DNA of 64,000 nucleotides from Camellia lanceoleosa (taxonomy: Eukaryota > Streptophyta > Magnoliopsida > Ericales > Theaceae). Location of the stretch: contig CM045763.1 of NCBI GenBank assembly GCA_025200525.1, positions 88,006,131 to 88,070,130 of the forward strand. Direction: 5' to 3'. This document shows, one piece after another, positions 33,870-44,930 of this stretch (the stretch's first letter is position 1; each line of letters opens with the position of its first letter). The notes below the pieces were generated by a model, which saw only the letters and a list, made by a program, of their open reading frames with translations, did no database searches and was not told the DNA's origin. The position numbers and the translations under genes are program-made.

Positions 33870-34580
33870 TTGAGATTCTCAACCGAGATTTTTTACTCCA
33901 GTTGATTTTGAGATTAAAACGAGATGATTTACTCCGGTTCATAGAGTTGATGATCGGATCAAACTGAGATTCTCAACCGAGATGTTAACTCCGGTTGAAT
34001 GAGTTGATGTTTTGCTCAACTTTCAGATTCTCAACCGAGATGTTTACTCCGGTTGAATGAGTTGATGTTTTGCTCAACTTTCAGATTCTCAACCGAGATG
34101 TTTACTCCGGTTGAATGAGTTGGTGTTTTGCTCAACTTGTAGATTCTCAACCGAGATGTTTACTCCGGTTGAATGAGTTGATGTTTTGCTCAACTTTCAG
34201 ATTCTCAACCGAGATGTTTACTCCGGTTGAATGAGTCGGTGTTTTGCTAAACTTGTAGATTTTCAACCGAGATGTTAACTCCGGTTGAATGAGTTGATAT
34301 TTTGCTCAACTTTCAGATTCTCAACCGAGATGTTTACTCCGGTTGAATGAGTTGATGTTTTGCTTAACTCTAAGACTCTCAACCGAAATGTTAACTCTGG
34401 TTGAATGAATTGATGCTTTGCTCAAATTTGCGATTCAAACCCGAGATGTTTTACTCCGGTTAATTTCGTTGATTTGTTCAAAAATGTGATTTTAACCAAG
34501 ATATTTTACTCCGGTTAACACAGTTGATGATTTACTCAACTTTATGCTGGAAACCGCGATGTCTTTTTCGGTTAGATAAG
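33870..34580 (+). repeat. 58-bp tandem repeat array in element G
   Basis: Units begin AGATTCTCAACCGAGATG at 33967, 34025, 34083, 34141, 34199, 34257, 34315 and 34373, an exact 58-bp spacing over eight units, with more degenerate copies on both sides. Each unit holds the inverted words CAACCGAGA/TCCGGTTGA. It lies between the integrase stop and the antisense gene. Confidence 0.95.
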
Positions 34581-34761
34581 TTAGATAAAGTGGTTAGTCT
34601 TGCCGAGGTATTTTGACAGCTGACGTTATCTAGCATGAAGAACGTGCAAACACTTGAAGAAAACAGTGCTTTTTCATTGATGTAAAAAGTGATTACAAGA
34701 GAAGAAGCGGATAGCCCGGTTACATGTGTAAACCAAAAAGGAAGAAAGAAGCCAAAGAAAA

Positions 34762-36272
34762 CTAAGCTAAGGGGGAAAGGTCAGTGAATTTGTCCTCGGC
34801 TGCCTCCAAGTTGACCGTTAGTGTTTGGTCTTGGACACTGGTCTCCATTTGGCCGGGCTGAACTATGTCATTTTCTCCCTCCGCATTTTCCTCGGTTTCC
34901 TCGTCGCCTTCTTCCTCGGCCTCAGCCTGCAACGCGGTGAAGACGTCGTTGGCGTAGGGCACGAGATAGCTCAGTAGGGAGGCAGCCGGAGGAATGGCGA
35001 ACACGTCGGTCCCCGGTCCCTGGCCAAGATGTTCACAAGCAAACTTCCACCTAGCCTTGAAGAAAATGTCTTGGGTGGTGCGGACCTGCTTTGTGTAACT
35101 TTCCTCGGCCTTAAGGAAACCGGCATTGTTTGCACCCTTCAGATCCTCTTCCCATGATAGTTTCAGTGCATCTAGCTCTGCCCAGAGCACGTCTCTCTCC
35201 TTCTCGACAGAGCCAAGTTGGCCGAGCAACCGAGAGTTTTCGGAGTTTGCCATTTGCAATGAAGATTGGGCTCTCCCGAGCTCAGCTTGGAGGCTTTGAA
35301 CTTGGCTGGCAGAGTCAGTTGCCTTCTGCCGAAGCCGGTGAATGTGCTCCATGACCAAGTGCTGCTTCTGGATGGCCTGCAAGAAGAGAGATTGATCAGA
35401 AAGAAAATTGAACAAACACTTGGAGAAATTTTGAGCACAAGTTTGAGATTCTTACCCTAGTCATGGATTTGACCGAGGACTTCACCAACCGGGTGTCTGG
35501 AACATGGTCGCTGCCGACCACGTCGCTCGGTAGGAGAAGGGCCTTGGTGAGGTCAAAGGCGAGAAAATGCTCCTTGTCGCTTTTGATGGAAGCTGTCGCT
35601 GGGATCTTCTAGCCCCGGTGTTTGAGCTGGGGTCTCCATATCGGTGTTGGGTCGATGGTTACAGCAGGCTGCTCGGTGTTGAGCTCGGTTACTAGCTCGG
35701 CAGAAGGATCTGCACGAGGCCTTTTACCAGCTCGGCGGGTGTCTCTGCTGGCTTGCCCTGCGGCGGGAGAAGCTAATGCAACCATGGTCCCGCTGGATTG
35801 ACCGGCAGCAGGAAAGCGAGTTGAGATGCTTGGGATCTCGGTTGAGGTGGCGGTGATCAGGTTCTTGATTCGGCTTTTTTTGGCCATTTCTTTTGCTTCG
35901 GTTAAACCGTCGCCCGTGTGCCCAAGGGTGAATTGACGGAGTATCTCGGCTAAACCTAAGTTGGTTCCTAGCCAGTTGTTCAACTCGTGGACCCCGTTGA
36001 TTATTTGGTAAGTGTTGGTTGAGACTTGAGTGGGTGCTAGCCCGGTACGGCGCAAGAATTCAGTCATCAGTGGGTTGATCGGGAACTGGAGGCCTCCTTC
36101 AATGATGGATAGCACGGTGAAGGGCCACTGGTCTAATCTGCCCCAAGAGGTTGTCTCAATTTCGCCGAGCTCTAGGTGGACGTCGGCCAGGATACCGGAC
36201 TCTTCTCGGAACGCGGCCAAGGCAGCCGGAGTATCAACAAGGAAGCAGAAGCGCCCTATGTATAGCCGACTG
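34762..36272 (-). pseudogene. Antisense spliced gene of element G (Tat additional ORF)
   Basis: Two open blocks on the minus strand are joined by a 79-bp intron (35455-35377; donor GTAAGA, acceptor TTCTTGCAG) that keeps the frame. The first block runs from a stop near 36272 and includes SRLYIGRF, LVDTP, DVHLELGE, VLSIIEGGLQFP and TYQIINGV, with one TAG at 35609-35611. The second (about 205 residues after the splice) is coiled-coil-like (Gln/Leu/Glu-rich, residues about 10-80) with an acidic C-terminal region. Tat elements such as Grande are known to carry an extra antisense ORF before the 3' LTR; its function is unknown. More exons probably lie upstream. Confidence 0.7.
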
Positions 36273-36796
36273 GTTTAGCTCGACTGAGGTGGTTTGGCAC
36301 AGATTGGTGTTTAATGGCTGCTCGGTCTATGAGAGGCTCGATAATTGGTCAGTGGTCCCCTTGGACTCTGCAGGAAAAGGATGGCAAGTGTAAGTGGAAG
36401 CGCGGTCGCGCAAAACGAGCTTGACTTTAGCTCGGTCATGAAGAGTGCCAGACCACCTCGGTCGTAAAGGCAAACCAAGGAGCTCGGTCGCTCGAGCAGA
36501 CCAATTGTTAGCCCGATCGAACAGCCAAGTCCTCTATCTACCTCGGTTTCTACTAAGGTTTTGGCAAACTTGTAAATTACTCGGTCTAATTGTTTTTTGG
36601 ATCAAAAGGCGACCTAGAGCCCGGTCCGCTCCAGTTCTTCGTGTGTTCATGTGTTCATCACTGCTATTGAAAAACAACAAAGAGAATAGAGGCAAGTGTG
36701 GGTTTTGGGAGGGTTATGTCCTAAAACTTACAGATTTTGTGCCCTAATATGTGAAATACCAAATGAAAATAGCAATAAAAGGAGTTGAAGGACTTA

Positions 36797-36930
36797 CCAG
36801 TTAAGGGCAGGAGCTTCTCCTTCGAACACGAACTCTGGAATGGCAAGAATGGAAGGGCAGGAGCTCTGGATCGACGAGGAATGACGAAAGGCAGTAAGAG
36901 GAGGTTGAAGGAGGACTTGGTGCATTTATA
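36797..36930 (-). promoter_or_regulatory. Candidate promoter and first exon for the antisense gene
   Basis: On the minus strand TATAAAT is at 36930-36924, followed by a pyrimidine-rich leader and a consensus donor CTG|GTAAGT with the intron beginning at 36797. Possible acceptors follow (a CAATAGCAG site near 36657, a TTTTCCTGCAG site near 36370). The exact exon chain is not certain. Confidence 0.45.
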
Positions 36931-37195
36931 GGCAACTGAGACTGCCAAAAATTTGAATTGAAGGGATGTGATGGTTGGCTGCTCGAGGCCAACCAATACG
37001 CGCCACGTGTCAAAATGGCGGCGGTGTCAGTACTGAAAAGTCAAAGTGGCAAGTCGAGGCATCGACCGGGCAAGTTTCGAACACAGGTATGTCAACTAGC
37101 CCGGTCACCGTCTAGCAGACTGCACCAAGGAAGAGTTATCTCAGTCAGAACAGGTAATCCCAGTCACGCTTGCGCGGACGGAATTAAGGGGCAAT

Positions 37196-37898
37196 TAAGA
37201 GAGAGATTTATGATTTGGATTGGGCCGTGATAATGGCCGGCCAAATTGTAGGCCGAACACATTTAGGCCGTGGCAACTTAGGCCCATCCAGAAGGATTTT
37301 TGCTCGGTAATGGCATAGTTGCTGTAGAACTGAGATACTTGGGCTTGTTGGTGCAGAAACCGGTCTAGTGAAGGTTCGGCTGAGATGTCTGCTGCCTCAC
37401 TAGGTTCCACGGTTCATGCGTTAGCTCGGCAGGAAAGCCGACAGCTAACACGCATGACTTATCCCGAGCTCGACTATGCCGGGATGCAACCGAGCTCAAT
37501 AAGCAATAAGCTTGGAAGTAGTGCTGCCGAGCTCCTAGTAGTGTGGGCTGGCAGATTGGTTAGGTGATGTTTAGCAAGATTTGCGTTGACAGATAGGATG
37601 GCAATACCACGTGTCAAGATACTAATGGGAGTAGATTTGGGACGCAAAAGGTATATAAGCGAGTCTGCGCCCCCCATGCGAGGACAGATGAACATTTGGT
37701 AAGACATACACTAAACACTCAACACTCTCCCTTCTCCCTATTTATCCCCTGTGTGTGTGTTCTAACTTGGTCGTTGGAGAGGTTTTTCGGCCACACACCG
37801 CCGAGTAGCTCACCGCCGTTGTGCTCACAGGTCGATCGGACAGGCTAAAGCTTGGAAGAAAAGAGTACGGGCTTGCCTGAATATTTGCTCTCCGTACA
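37196..37898 (+). repeat. 3' LTR of element G
   Basis: A 703-bp LTR starting TAAGAGAGAG (the terminal TG has become TA) and ending CCGTACA. TATATAA is at 37652-37658. The preceding AATTAAGGGGCAAT is a weak polypurine tract. Confidence 0.88.
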
Positions 37899-37909
37899 AT
37901 AACAATATT

Positions 37910-38420
37910 AAACATAGCTTTAATATTTTAATTATTTTTAGCTAGATTAAATAAAAATTTGTTTTATTTTATTTTTTGCACAACATTTTAATTATTTTAA
38001 TTAATTATTTTCAATTAAATTAAATTTATAATTTATAATTTATATTTTTTATTTAATATATAATATTAAATTAACGACAATAAAAAATAATTTTATTTAA
38101 TATATAAATTAAATTTTCAACAACACTAAAAAAATTTAATTTATAAGGCCATAATTTATAATTTATTATTTTTAAATAAATTTAATTTATAATTTATATT
38201 TTTTATTTAATATATACTTTTAAATTAACAACACTAAAAAATAATTTAATTTAATATGTAAATTTAATTTTTTAACAACACTAAAAAATTTAATTTATAA
38301 GGCCATAATTTATAATTTATTATTTTTAATTAAATTTAATTTATAATTTGTAATTTATAATTAAATTTTTTTTATTTAATACATAATTTTAAATTAACAG
38401 CATTAAAAAAATAATTTATA
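37910..38420. repeat. AT-rich tandem repeat in F
   Basis: Imperfect copies of about 154 bp; the word AAGGCCATAATTTATAA recurs at 38145 and 38299. The sequence is almost pure A/T otherwise. It lies in the right part of element F. Confidence 0.75.
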
Positions 38421-39470
38421 AATGTTCAAAAGACTATTTTATCATTTTCTAATTGTTTGCTAAGTAATAGCATGGAGGGTAAAATAGATATTTCACAAAA
38501 TAATCCCATGAGATACCAATCCCATGATTTCTATCCCCCCCCCCCCTAATGGGATAGGATAGTCCCATTTTTGTGGGACTAATAGTCCGGAGGAAGTATT
38601 AGTCAGGAGCAAAAAAAATGAAACAAACAATAGACTATTAGTTCGGTGGGACTAATAGTCCAATCTCACTCCCTAATCCTTCAAAACAAGCACACCCTTA
38701 TTTCTTCTGTGTTCTGTCTGTTGTTAAGTACACAAACAAAATTTATTTTTAATGCAGTGAAGATTGTCCAACAACTACAACCTTATGCTAGAAATTACAA
38801 GTAGAAGAACAGAAATATATAAAATAAAATTGCAGAAGAAAGCAAACCGAAGCCTGTACTAGACAGTATCCTTAAAACAAATTCGCCACCTCACCGGTTA
38901 GTGCTAGAGGTTGTTTAACGTCTGTCTTCCAGGATATGATGGTTGGACCATCTATGTAATGCACCAACTGAATAGCTTCGGTGAACAGAACTTTGCAGCA
39001 CTCTCTCTTTGGAATAATATAATATAAACTAGAGGAAACTTTTGACAGGAAGAGCAACACAATTTTCTAGTTTTGAAGAATGAATAAGAGGGTCTCCTTT
39101 TATACACAATGCAAGAGATTTAATTTTGCAAAACTCCCAATTGATGGCAATTCAAGTCATCACCATTATATTTTTTAAAACTCCCAATTTATGGCAATTT
39201 AATCCATCATCATTATAAAGGAGTTACACTCATTTTATACACATGTGTAATGTGTATAATTCTGCAACCACATTTTTCAATACCTTTTTTATGAGGCCAA
39301 CTTAATTAGTCAATTTGTCATTCAAATCTTAATGGTTTTTTGTCATTCTTTTTGTGGTGTAAAGATTTCATTACAAAGAATTTAAACCCATTTTACTCCA
39401 CCTCAATTGAGGATTTGCACCCACTTTAATATTGCATTAAAATTATCAAAAAACCATTCTTTTTCCAATA

Positions 39471-39700
39471 ATCCCCCACATGAATAAAAATTGACCGAAT
39501 AACAACAAACGAACAATGCTTAACAACAAAGACTTGGAGAAAGTGCAACGAAATAACCTCGGTATCGGAAAGCGTAGCTTTTGGCTTTGAACCCCTCATA
39601 GTGAAGTCTGTCGGATTTACTAGCTGTCCAGTGAACATGAAGTCTTGAACTGTTCTGCTGTTTATGTAAACCAAGACAATAGAGCTCACGCAGGAATTAC
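39471..39700 (-). other. Element C polypurine tract and 3' conserved stretch
   Basis: On the minus strand GTGGGGGAT sits directly before the 3' LTR. The stretch 39695-39570 encodes ELYCLGLHKQQNSSR and then HVHWTASKSDRL in one frame, matching the conserved post-pol stretch of B and D. Confidence 0.6.
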
Positions 39701-40054
39701 TCCAACCATTATTTTGTTCTCACTGTTGTGTCCGGTTTGGCCCTAGAACACTAGCCTAGTTCTGTGAGTGGTTTAAAGAGACCCTGTCAATTCTTGTACA
39801 AGCGGCCTCACTTCACACTTACATAAGTGACTTTACTTGAGTATCCTGCTATACTCAGCTCAATAGCTCAATACACTAGAGTCATTAAAAGCTCAATTTA
39901 ACCTTTACACTTGGAGGTATCAGTAATAAAAAGGAATAGCTGGAGGTTTAACGTCCTCAGTGACATACCACCGTTACACACAATTAGGTTGTCCCATTGA
40001 ACCTAGATCTTGGGATCTCCAGTCAACTAGGTTGGTTTTTCTATTTCAGTAACA

Positions 40055-40736
40055 TTACTAAAGGCCTTAACCTCATTCCTCTTGACAACGTTTCTACTAA
40101 CTCTCAAGCTAATCCTTTGGTTAGCAGATCCGCAATGTTGTCCTTAGACTTTACATAGTCTAAAGTGACAACTCTGTTCGAGAGTAGTTGTCGTATGAAA
40201 TTATGTCTACAACGAATATATCTAAACTTTCCATTATACATATTACTCTATGTTCGTCCAATCACTGATTGGCTGTCACAATGAATACAGATGGCTGGCA
40301 CAGGTTTGGACCAACGTGGAATATCTTTAATGAACTAGCAAAGCCATTCAGCTTCTTCAGTTGCTTTATCCAAAACAATAAACTCAGATTCCATCGTTGA
40401 TCTCGATATACACGTTTTCTTGGAAGCTTTTCAAGACACAGCTGCCCCTCCAAGGGTAAACACATAACCACTAGTGGATTTGGAGTCTTTTATATCAGAT
40501 ATCCAATTAGCATCACTATTCCCTTCTAGTACCACTGAGTATCTGGTATAATGTAGCCCATAACCATGGGTGTAGCGTAGATAACCTAACACCCGCAAAA
40601 TGCCCCTCTAATAAGTAGCATTCAGATTACTCGTGTATCTACTAAGCCTACTAACAGAGTAAGCCATATCCAGCCTTGTACAGCTCATCAGATAAATCAA
40701 CCTTTCATTGACTCGAGAATATTCTAGCTGAGAAAT
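40055..40736 (-). pseudogene. Element C RNase H and RT C-terminal part
   Basis: Minus-strand sequence matches the RNase H of D and B block by block: the CIHCDSQ and MESEF equivalents near 40275-40400, and the SGYVFTLxG equivalent near 40455. Stops and frameshifts are numerous. The coding match breaks off exactly at solo LTR E and resumes at 43166. Confidence 0.82.
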
Positions 40737-41263
40737 TGTCATGACCCGAACCCGCCCCTATGGGTTAAGGCCATAACCGGCCAGTAATCGTGTGATTACC
40801 TACGGCCTCAATTCAAATAAATCAAAAACTCATCAGAGATAAAGGAGTCAAACGGAAGCAATTCAAAAACTTTGTCCATAGAGCCGTGCTTAAATGCACA
40901 CCATAACATTCCAAATATTTATATGTTAATAACTCACATCAAAATATTTACTAACACAAAATGCTATACATACATGATCATATAGATTTAAGTCAGTCAA
41001 ACCCAAGTCTTATATACAAAAGTAGACCAATGTATTCGCCAATATAACAAAACTATAAACAAGATCAAAGGCGAAGACAGTCTCGTGCGTGAGATGTTTG
41101 GGCTGACCCCTCAAAACTTAGACTGTTTCTCACAAGTTCACCGGGGCTGGTTCTGGATGTCCCTTGGCTCACCTACATGTACATGAATGAGCGTGAGCGA
41201 ATGCCCAGTAAATAATATCAAATGAGGAAAATATATAAGTAATCATTGAAACAGTACAGCAAA

Positions 41264-41574
41264 CGGCCTTCAGCCCAATCATTTATATCTATCGGCCTTT
41301 GGCCCAATCATCTATATCCATCATTCGTATCCATCGGCCTTCGGCCCAATCATCCATATCTATCATTCGTATCCATCGGCTTTCGGCCCAATCATTCATG
41401 TCAATCATTCGTATCCATCAGCCTTCGGCCCAATCATTCATGTCAATCAGCCTTCGGCCCAATCATTCGTATCAATCGGCCTTTGACCCAATTATTTATA
41501 TCAATCGGCCTTTGGCCCAATCATTTATATCAATCGGCCTTTCGCCCAATTATTTATATCAATCGTTATCTGCC
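41264..41574. repeat. Tandem array of GGCCTTCGGCCCAATCAT units in E
   Basis: About ten units of (C/T)GGCCTT(C/T)GGCCCAAT(C/T)AT followed by 11-25 bp of TATCAAT-like spacer, giving alternating spacings near 29 and 43-44 bp. Each unit holds the short palindrome GGCC-TTC-GGCC. Spurious open frames across it are repeat-derived. Confidence 0.9.
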
Positions 41575-41894
41575 ATTCAGACTAATGAACTTATAAAACT
41601 TACATAAGTGTAAACCATTGGACAACAGTATGTTTTAAATATCTTGTTAAGATATTACTCACAGTGATAGGCTTATGGATTTGCCCTGGAGCTTGACCCT
41701 ACACATTTCATGAACACAAAAAGGGTCACAAACAATTCAATCCGTTCATTCATTCACATATTCCTCTTTAGGCTTTATTCTTATCTCTTTAACTCAATTA
41801 CAATGCTCAATGTATGCCTAAGAGTGCTTAGAAGTGAAAGGGAACGGAAAACAGAACACAGAATACATAAACGAAATTTCAGGAAACAGGGTCC

Positions 41895-41919
41895 CCGCCG
41901 AAGGCTTCAACTTCGGCGG
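41895..41919. repeat. Hairpin in E
   Basis: CCGCCGAAG-GCTTCAA-CTTCGGCGG has perfect 9-bp arms and a 7-base loop. Confidence 0.85.
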
Positions 41920-41955
41920 ACCCATAAAGCTAAAAAATCTTGGTTACTTCAAATT

Positions 41956-42114
41956 CACGCTCAAGTGTGAACTCGGCCGCTCGAGAAGACCGCCTGCCTA
42001 CATAGCTCCCTGCTCGAGCGCCAACTTCCCCGCTCGAGCGGGATCCATGTCTGCAAAGAAAATGCTGGGAGCTCGATTTTCCCGCTCGAACGGCCCTTTC
42101 CCCGCTCGAGCGGA
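41956..42114. repeat. Second cluster of CTCGAG palindromes, in E
   Basis: Five units of the CCGCTCGAGCGG type, two of them perfect 12-mers, in an otherwise AT-rich LTR. They correspond to the cluster at 836-1100. Confidence 0.85.
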
Positions 42115-43165
42115 CATCAAAAATCTGGGTTTCCCAGATTGAGTTATTGAGCTTCAATTCGAATTTCCAGCCATAATACTTGCATGCAATGGCTCCAATT
42201 ACACATTTACACATGTTAACATGCTACCAATATAAGATTACAACATTAGGAGGCTCAATTTCAAGGATTACACTCTTGCATGTTTCAAATTGACATCAAC
42301 GTCAACTCTATCATACATATTCATGCATTTCAAGCTCATATCTTCATCAATCATGCATGCATGCCAATCCTTGACTCCATATCTATTACAGTTGGTACAA
42401 ATGGCGCTTTTAACCATGAAGCTCAACCAAACTATACTTGCATGTATGATTCAACACCCAATTTTCTCATATTCTACTCCTTACATGCTTGATTATGCAA
42501 TTTCATGACAATTCTATGCATGCATGTGCATATAAACTTCAATTTCATCATACTCGACACCATTCATGTTCTTGATCAGATATTCTCTTTGAATTTACAT
42601 TATTACATACACAAATTCATGAATTAAGGGTTGATCACTCACCTAGGAGCTTCAATCTCCACAAATTCTTGTTAATTCTAGAGTGTAGCTTCCCAATCCA
42701 CAACCTTGAATCAAAATGCCCAAAGGTGCCTCCCCTCTCTCTCAAAGTCGACTCTGTCTCTCTTTTCTAGAGAGTTAAACTTCAGCCAAATTGATACATA
42801 GAGAGGAATTGAATGTAATGAGGGCTTTTATATGGCCCCACTAGCTCAAAATTATTAATATAAGATAATTGGGCACTAAATCCTCAATTTAATCTGACCT
42901 GAATCAATTTTTCAATTAAATTTCACCGTAGGCTCTAAAAATTATGCCCACCACAAAGGCGCAATCAATTTCGGGTTCTGTGGCCGATAAGGCCCTCAAT
43001 TTAATTTCCAAAGTAGATTATTCAAACAGATATTCCTACGGTGAACAGATAGAATTTCAAGATCACATGTATTCACAAAATAGCACATAAAATCATGCTA
43101 AACACATAAACATACACAAGTGAAGGACCAATTAGCATACTACGGAACAGGGGTATTACAGAAAC

Positions 43166-44465
43166 ACTCTCACCATTATTCTTGGTCAAATATTTACCAA
43201 TGTCCTAGACACACTTGTATCTGATTTACCAAATTTCTCAAATATCTTCTCAACATAGTGAGATTGAGAATGAACAATACCTTCAAATGTTTTGGTAATC
43301 TTAACACCTAGAATTACATTTGCAAGCCCATATCTTTCATGTCAAACTTAGAGTTTAACAATGTCTTGGTAGTTTTAATCATCTCATCATTACTACAAAC
43401 AACGAGTATGTCATCTATGTATAGACACAAAATGACACAACCTTTGTTAGTGTCTTTAATATGTACGCATTTGTTACACTCATTGATTTGAACCCGTTTG
43501 ACAACATAGCATTGTCAAATTTCTCATGCTATTGCTTGGGAGCTTGCTTCAAACCATACAATGATTTGACAAACTTACAGACTTTCTTATTTTGTACTGG
43601 GGCTAAGAACCCCTCGTGTTGCTCCATCTAAATCTCCATTTAAGAAAGCTGTCTTTACATCATATGATGTATCTCTAGACTACGTAAAGTTGCTATCACA
43701 ATCACCATGCGAATAGATGTAGTCCTTGTCGCAAGTGAATACGTATCAAAGTAATCCAGGCCCTCTCACTGTTTATATCCTTTGATAACTAGTCTAGTTT
43801 TATACTTATCCATTGACCCATCAGCTTTCATCTTTCTTTAAAAGATTCACTTACTCCCCAAGGCCTTACTATCTGGGGTTAGATCAACCAACTCCCAAGT
43901 ATGGTTCTGCAAGATAGAGTCAATCTCACTCTTAATTGCTTCTTTCCACAAAAGGACTTTCAGGTAAAGTCACAGCTTTATGGAAAGTTTGAGATTCTCC
44001 TTCTATCATATAAGTCAAGAAGTTCGGACCAAAGGACTTTGCAGTCTTAGCCCTCTTACTCCTTCTTGGCTTATCTAAATCCTTAGCTTGATGATTAACT
44101 TGATCATCTAAGTGATCATATGTTTGATCAACTATGTGATCATTGTCACTTTCAACCTCTTTCATGGAGCTCAGAACCCCATTTTAGATATGACAAAAAA
44201 AAAAAATACATTTTCAAAGAAAAATGTATTTCTAGATTCTATGATAGTATTCTTGTATATCTCTAGAATAGCAGATTTAAACACAAGAAATCGATATGCA
44301 CTGCTATATTGTGCATAACTCGTTGAATACAAAGTCAATGGATTTTTACGCTTATCCTAACCCTCTTTGGTTTAGGTATTACCACTTTTTGCTTGACACC
44401 TCCACATTTGTAGAATTTATACAAAGGCTTTTGACATTTTTTTAAAAATTCATATAGGGTCTTTA
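43166..44465 (-). pseudogene. Element C RT N-terminal part and integrase tail
   Basis: The catalytic segment CLYIDDILVV lies at about 43395-43430 on the minus strand. The KSLYGLKQ equivalent near 43550, the VKTAFLNG equivalent near 43640 and the linker with KPRRSKRAKTAKSFGPNFL (44070-44015) follow upstream. The integrase C-terminal part decays around 44465. Many stops and small indels. Confidence 0.82.
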
Positions 44466-44689
44466 AACAATTCCTTGTGTCACAATGATTATGACACTCA
44501 TAATCATATCACAGAAAACATATTTCCAAACCGTCATTAACCGAATTAATTTTTTCTCGAATTCAAGGCACCAAAACAAGTTTGGTCCAACATGTCACTC
44601 TGAAGTCAATAGCCTTACTTTTTGGAATCACAAACCTAGTGATCAATGGTCTACTATTCGGAACTTTATAACATGCAAGTAGTTTTATC

Positions 44690-44930
44690 ACTATGAATCA
44701 CTCATTTCTTATCATGTGGTCAATAGACTCTCCACTACTAGGAATCACATTGTTTTAACATGTGATCAGTAATCACTTCACTACTAGGAATTACAATGTC
44801 TTGACATAGGATCAGGAGATCATTCCATTACTAGAAATCATTATGTCTTGACGTATGATCAATAATCTATTTACTACTAGGAACCACAATCTCTATGTAG
44901 CCAGTGGTTTAACACCTCCTAGGAACCAAC
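44690..44930. repeat. 46-bp tandem array in the C block
   Basis: Units starting at the ACTAG|GAATCAC junction at 44695, 44741, 44787, 44834 and 44880, with consensus words CACTACTAGGAATCACAAT and GT(C/T)TTGACAT. Spacing 46-47 bp, five units with moderate divergence. Confidence 0.85.

Larger units (their letters stand above)
23162..37898 (+). mobile_element. Element G: Tat-type Ty3/gypsy retrotransposon
   Basis: LTRs at 23162-27675 (interrupted by H) and 37196-37898, starting TGAGAG/TAAGAG and ending CGTACA. Flanks are ATAAT (23157-23161) and ATAAC (37899-37903). Order: primer site, gag, protease, RT, RNase H, second RNase H, integrase, 58-bp tandem array, antisense gene, LTR. The gypsy order with a second, archaeal-like RNase H before integrase, and an antisense gene near the 3' LTR, is known for the Tat lineage. 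GC content and codon use differ clearly from the AT-rich copia elements around it. Confidence 0.92.
22917..38697. mobile_element. Element F: PIF/Harbinger-like non-autonomous element, split by G
   Basis: Terminal inverted repeats GGGTGCGCTTGTTTGGA (left) and, on the opposite strand, GGGTGTGCTTGTTTTGA (right), continuing with related sequence to GGACTATTAGTCC in both arms. The flanking duplication is TTA (22914-22916 and 38698-38700), the expected PIF/Harbinger type, and the other LTR of B supplies the uninterrupted site. F's own sequence is about 245 bp on the left and 794 bp on the right. The right side includes an AT-rich tandem repeat. No transposase is visible, so it would depend on one supplied elsewhere. 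Confidence 0.85.
15261..38773 (+). mobile_element. Element B: Ty1/copia retrotransposon, plus strand
   Basis: The 5' LTR is 15261-16571 and the 3' LTR starts at 21707 and ends at 38773, interrupted by F. The target duplication ACTAC is at 15256-15260 and 38774-38778. The polypurine tract TGTGGGGGAT precedes the 3' LTR. Domain order gag, protease, integrase, RT, RNase H, with many stops and frameshifts and a 180-bp duplication in RNase H. Sequence and LTR ends group it with elements C and D. The exact copia lineage is not assigned. Confidence 0.9.
21707..38773 (+). repeat. 3' LTR of element B, split by F
   Basis: Parts 21707-22916 and 38701-38773 reconstruct an LTR like 15261-16571, starting TGTTAGAAATGG and ending GATTGTCCAACA. 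TATAAATA is at 22488-22495. Element F sits at the TTA of CCTTTATTTC. Confidence 0.88.
15193..39470 (-). repeat. 3' LTR of element C, split by element B
   Basis: The 68-bp part 15193-15260 and the 692-bp part from 38779 join seamlessly when compared with the uninterrupted right LTR at 55447-56193. The empty site there reads CAATTATAGACTATAACCT. The terminal CA has become TA at 39470. Confidence 0.88.
40737..43160 (+). mobile_element. Element E: 2.4-kb solo LTR (probably Ty3/gypsy)
   Basis: Begins TGTCATGACCCGAACC and ends GGGGTATTACA, with flanks GAAAT (40732-40736) and GAAAC (43161-43165). It interrupts the pol of C: copies B and D are continuous here. There is no coding domain. The length and the CATGACCC/GGGTATTACA termini suggest a long-LTR chromovirus such as Tekay, but this is tentative. 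Strand is a guess. It contains a GGCC tandem array, a hairpin and the second CTCGAG palindrome cluster. Confidence 0.8.

Noticed and set aside
41246..41607. Two frames with IGLRPNH-like peptide repeats
   Set aside because: Products of the GGCC tandem array, open in two frames at once.
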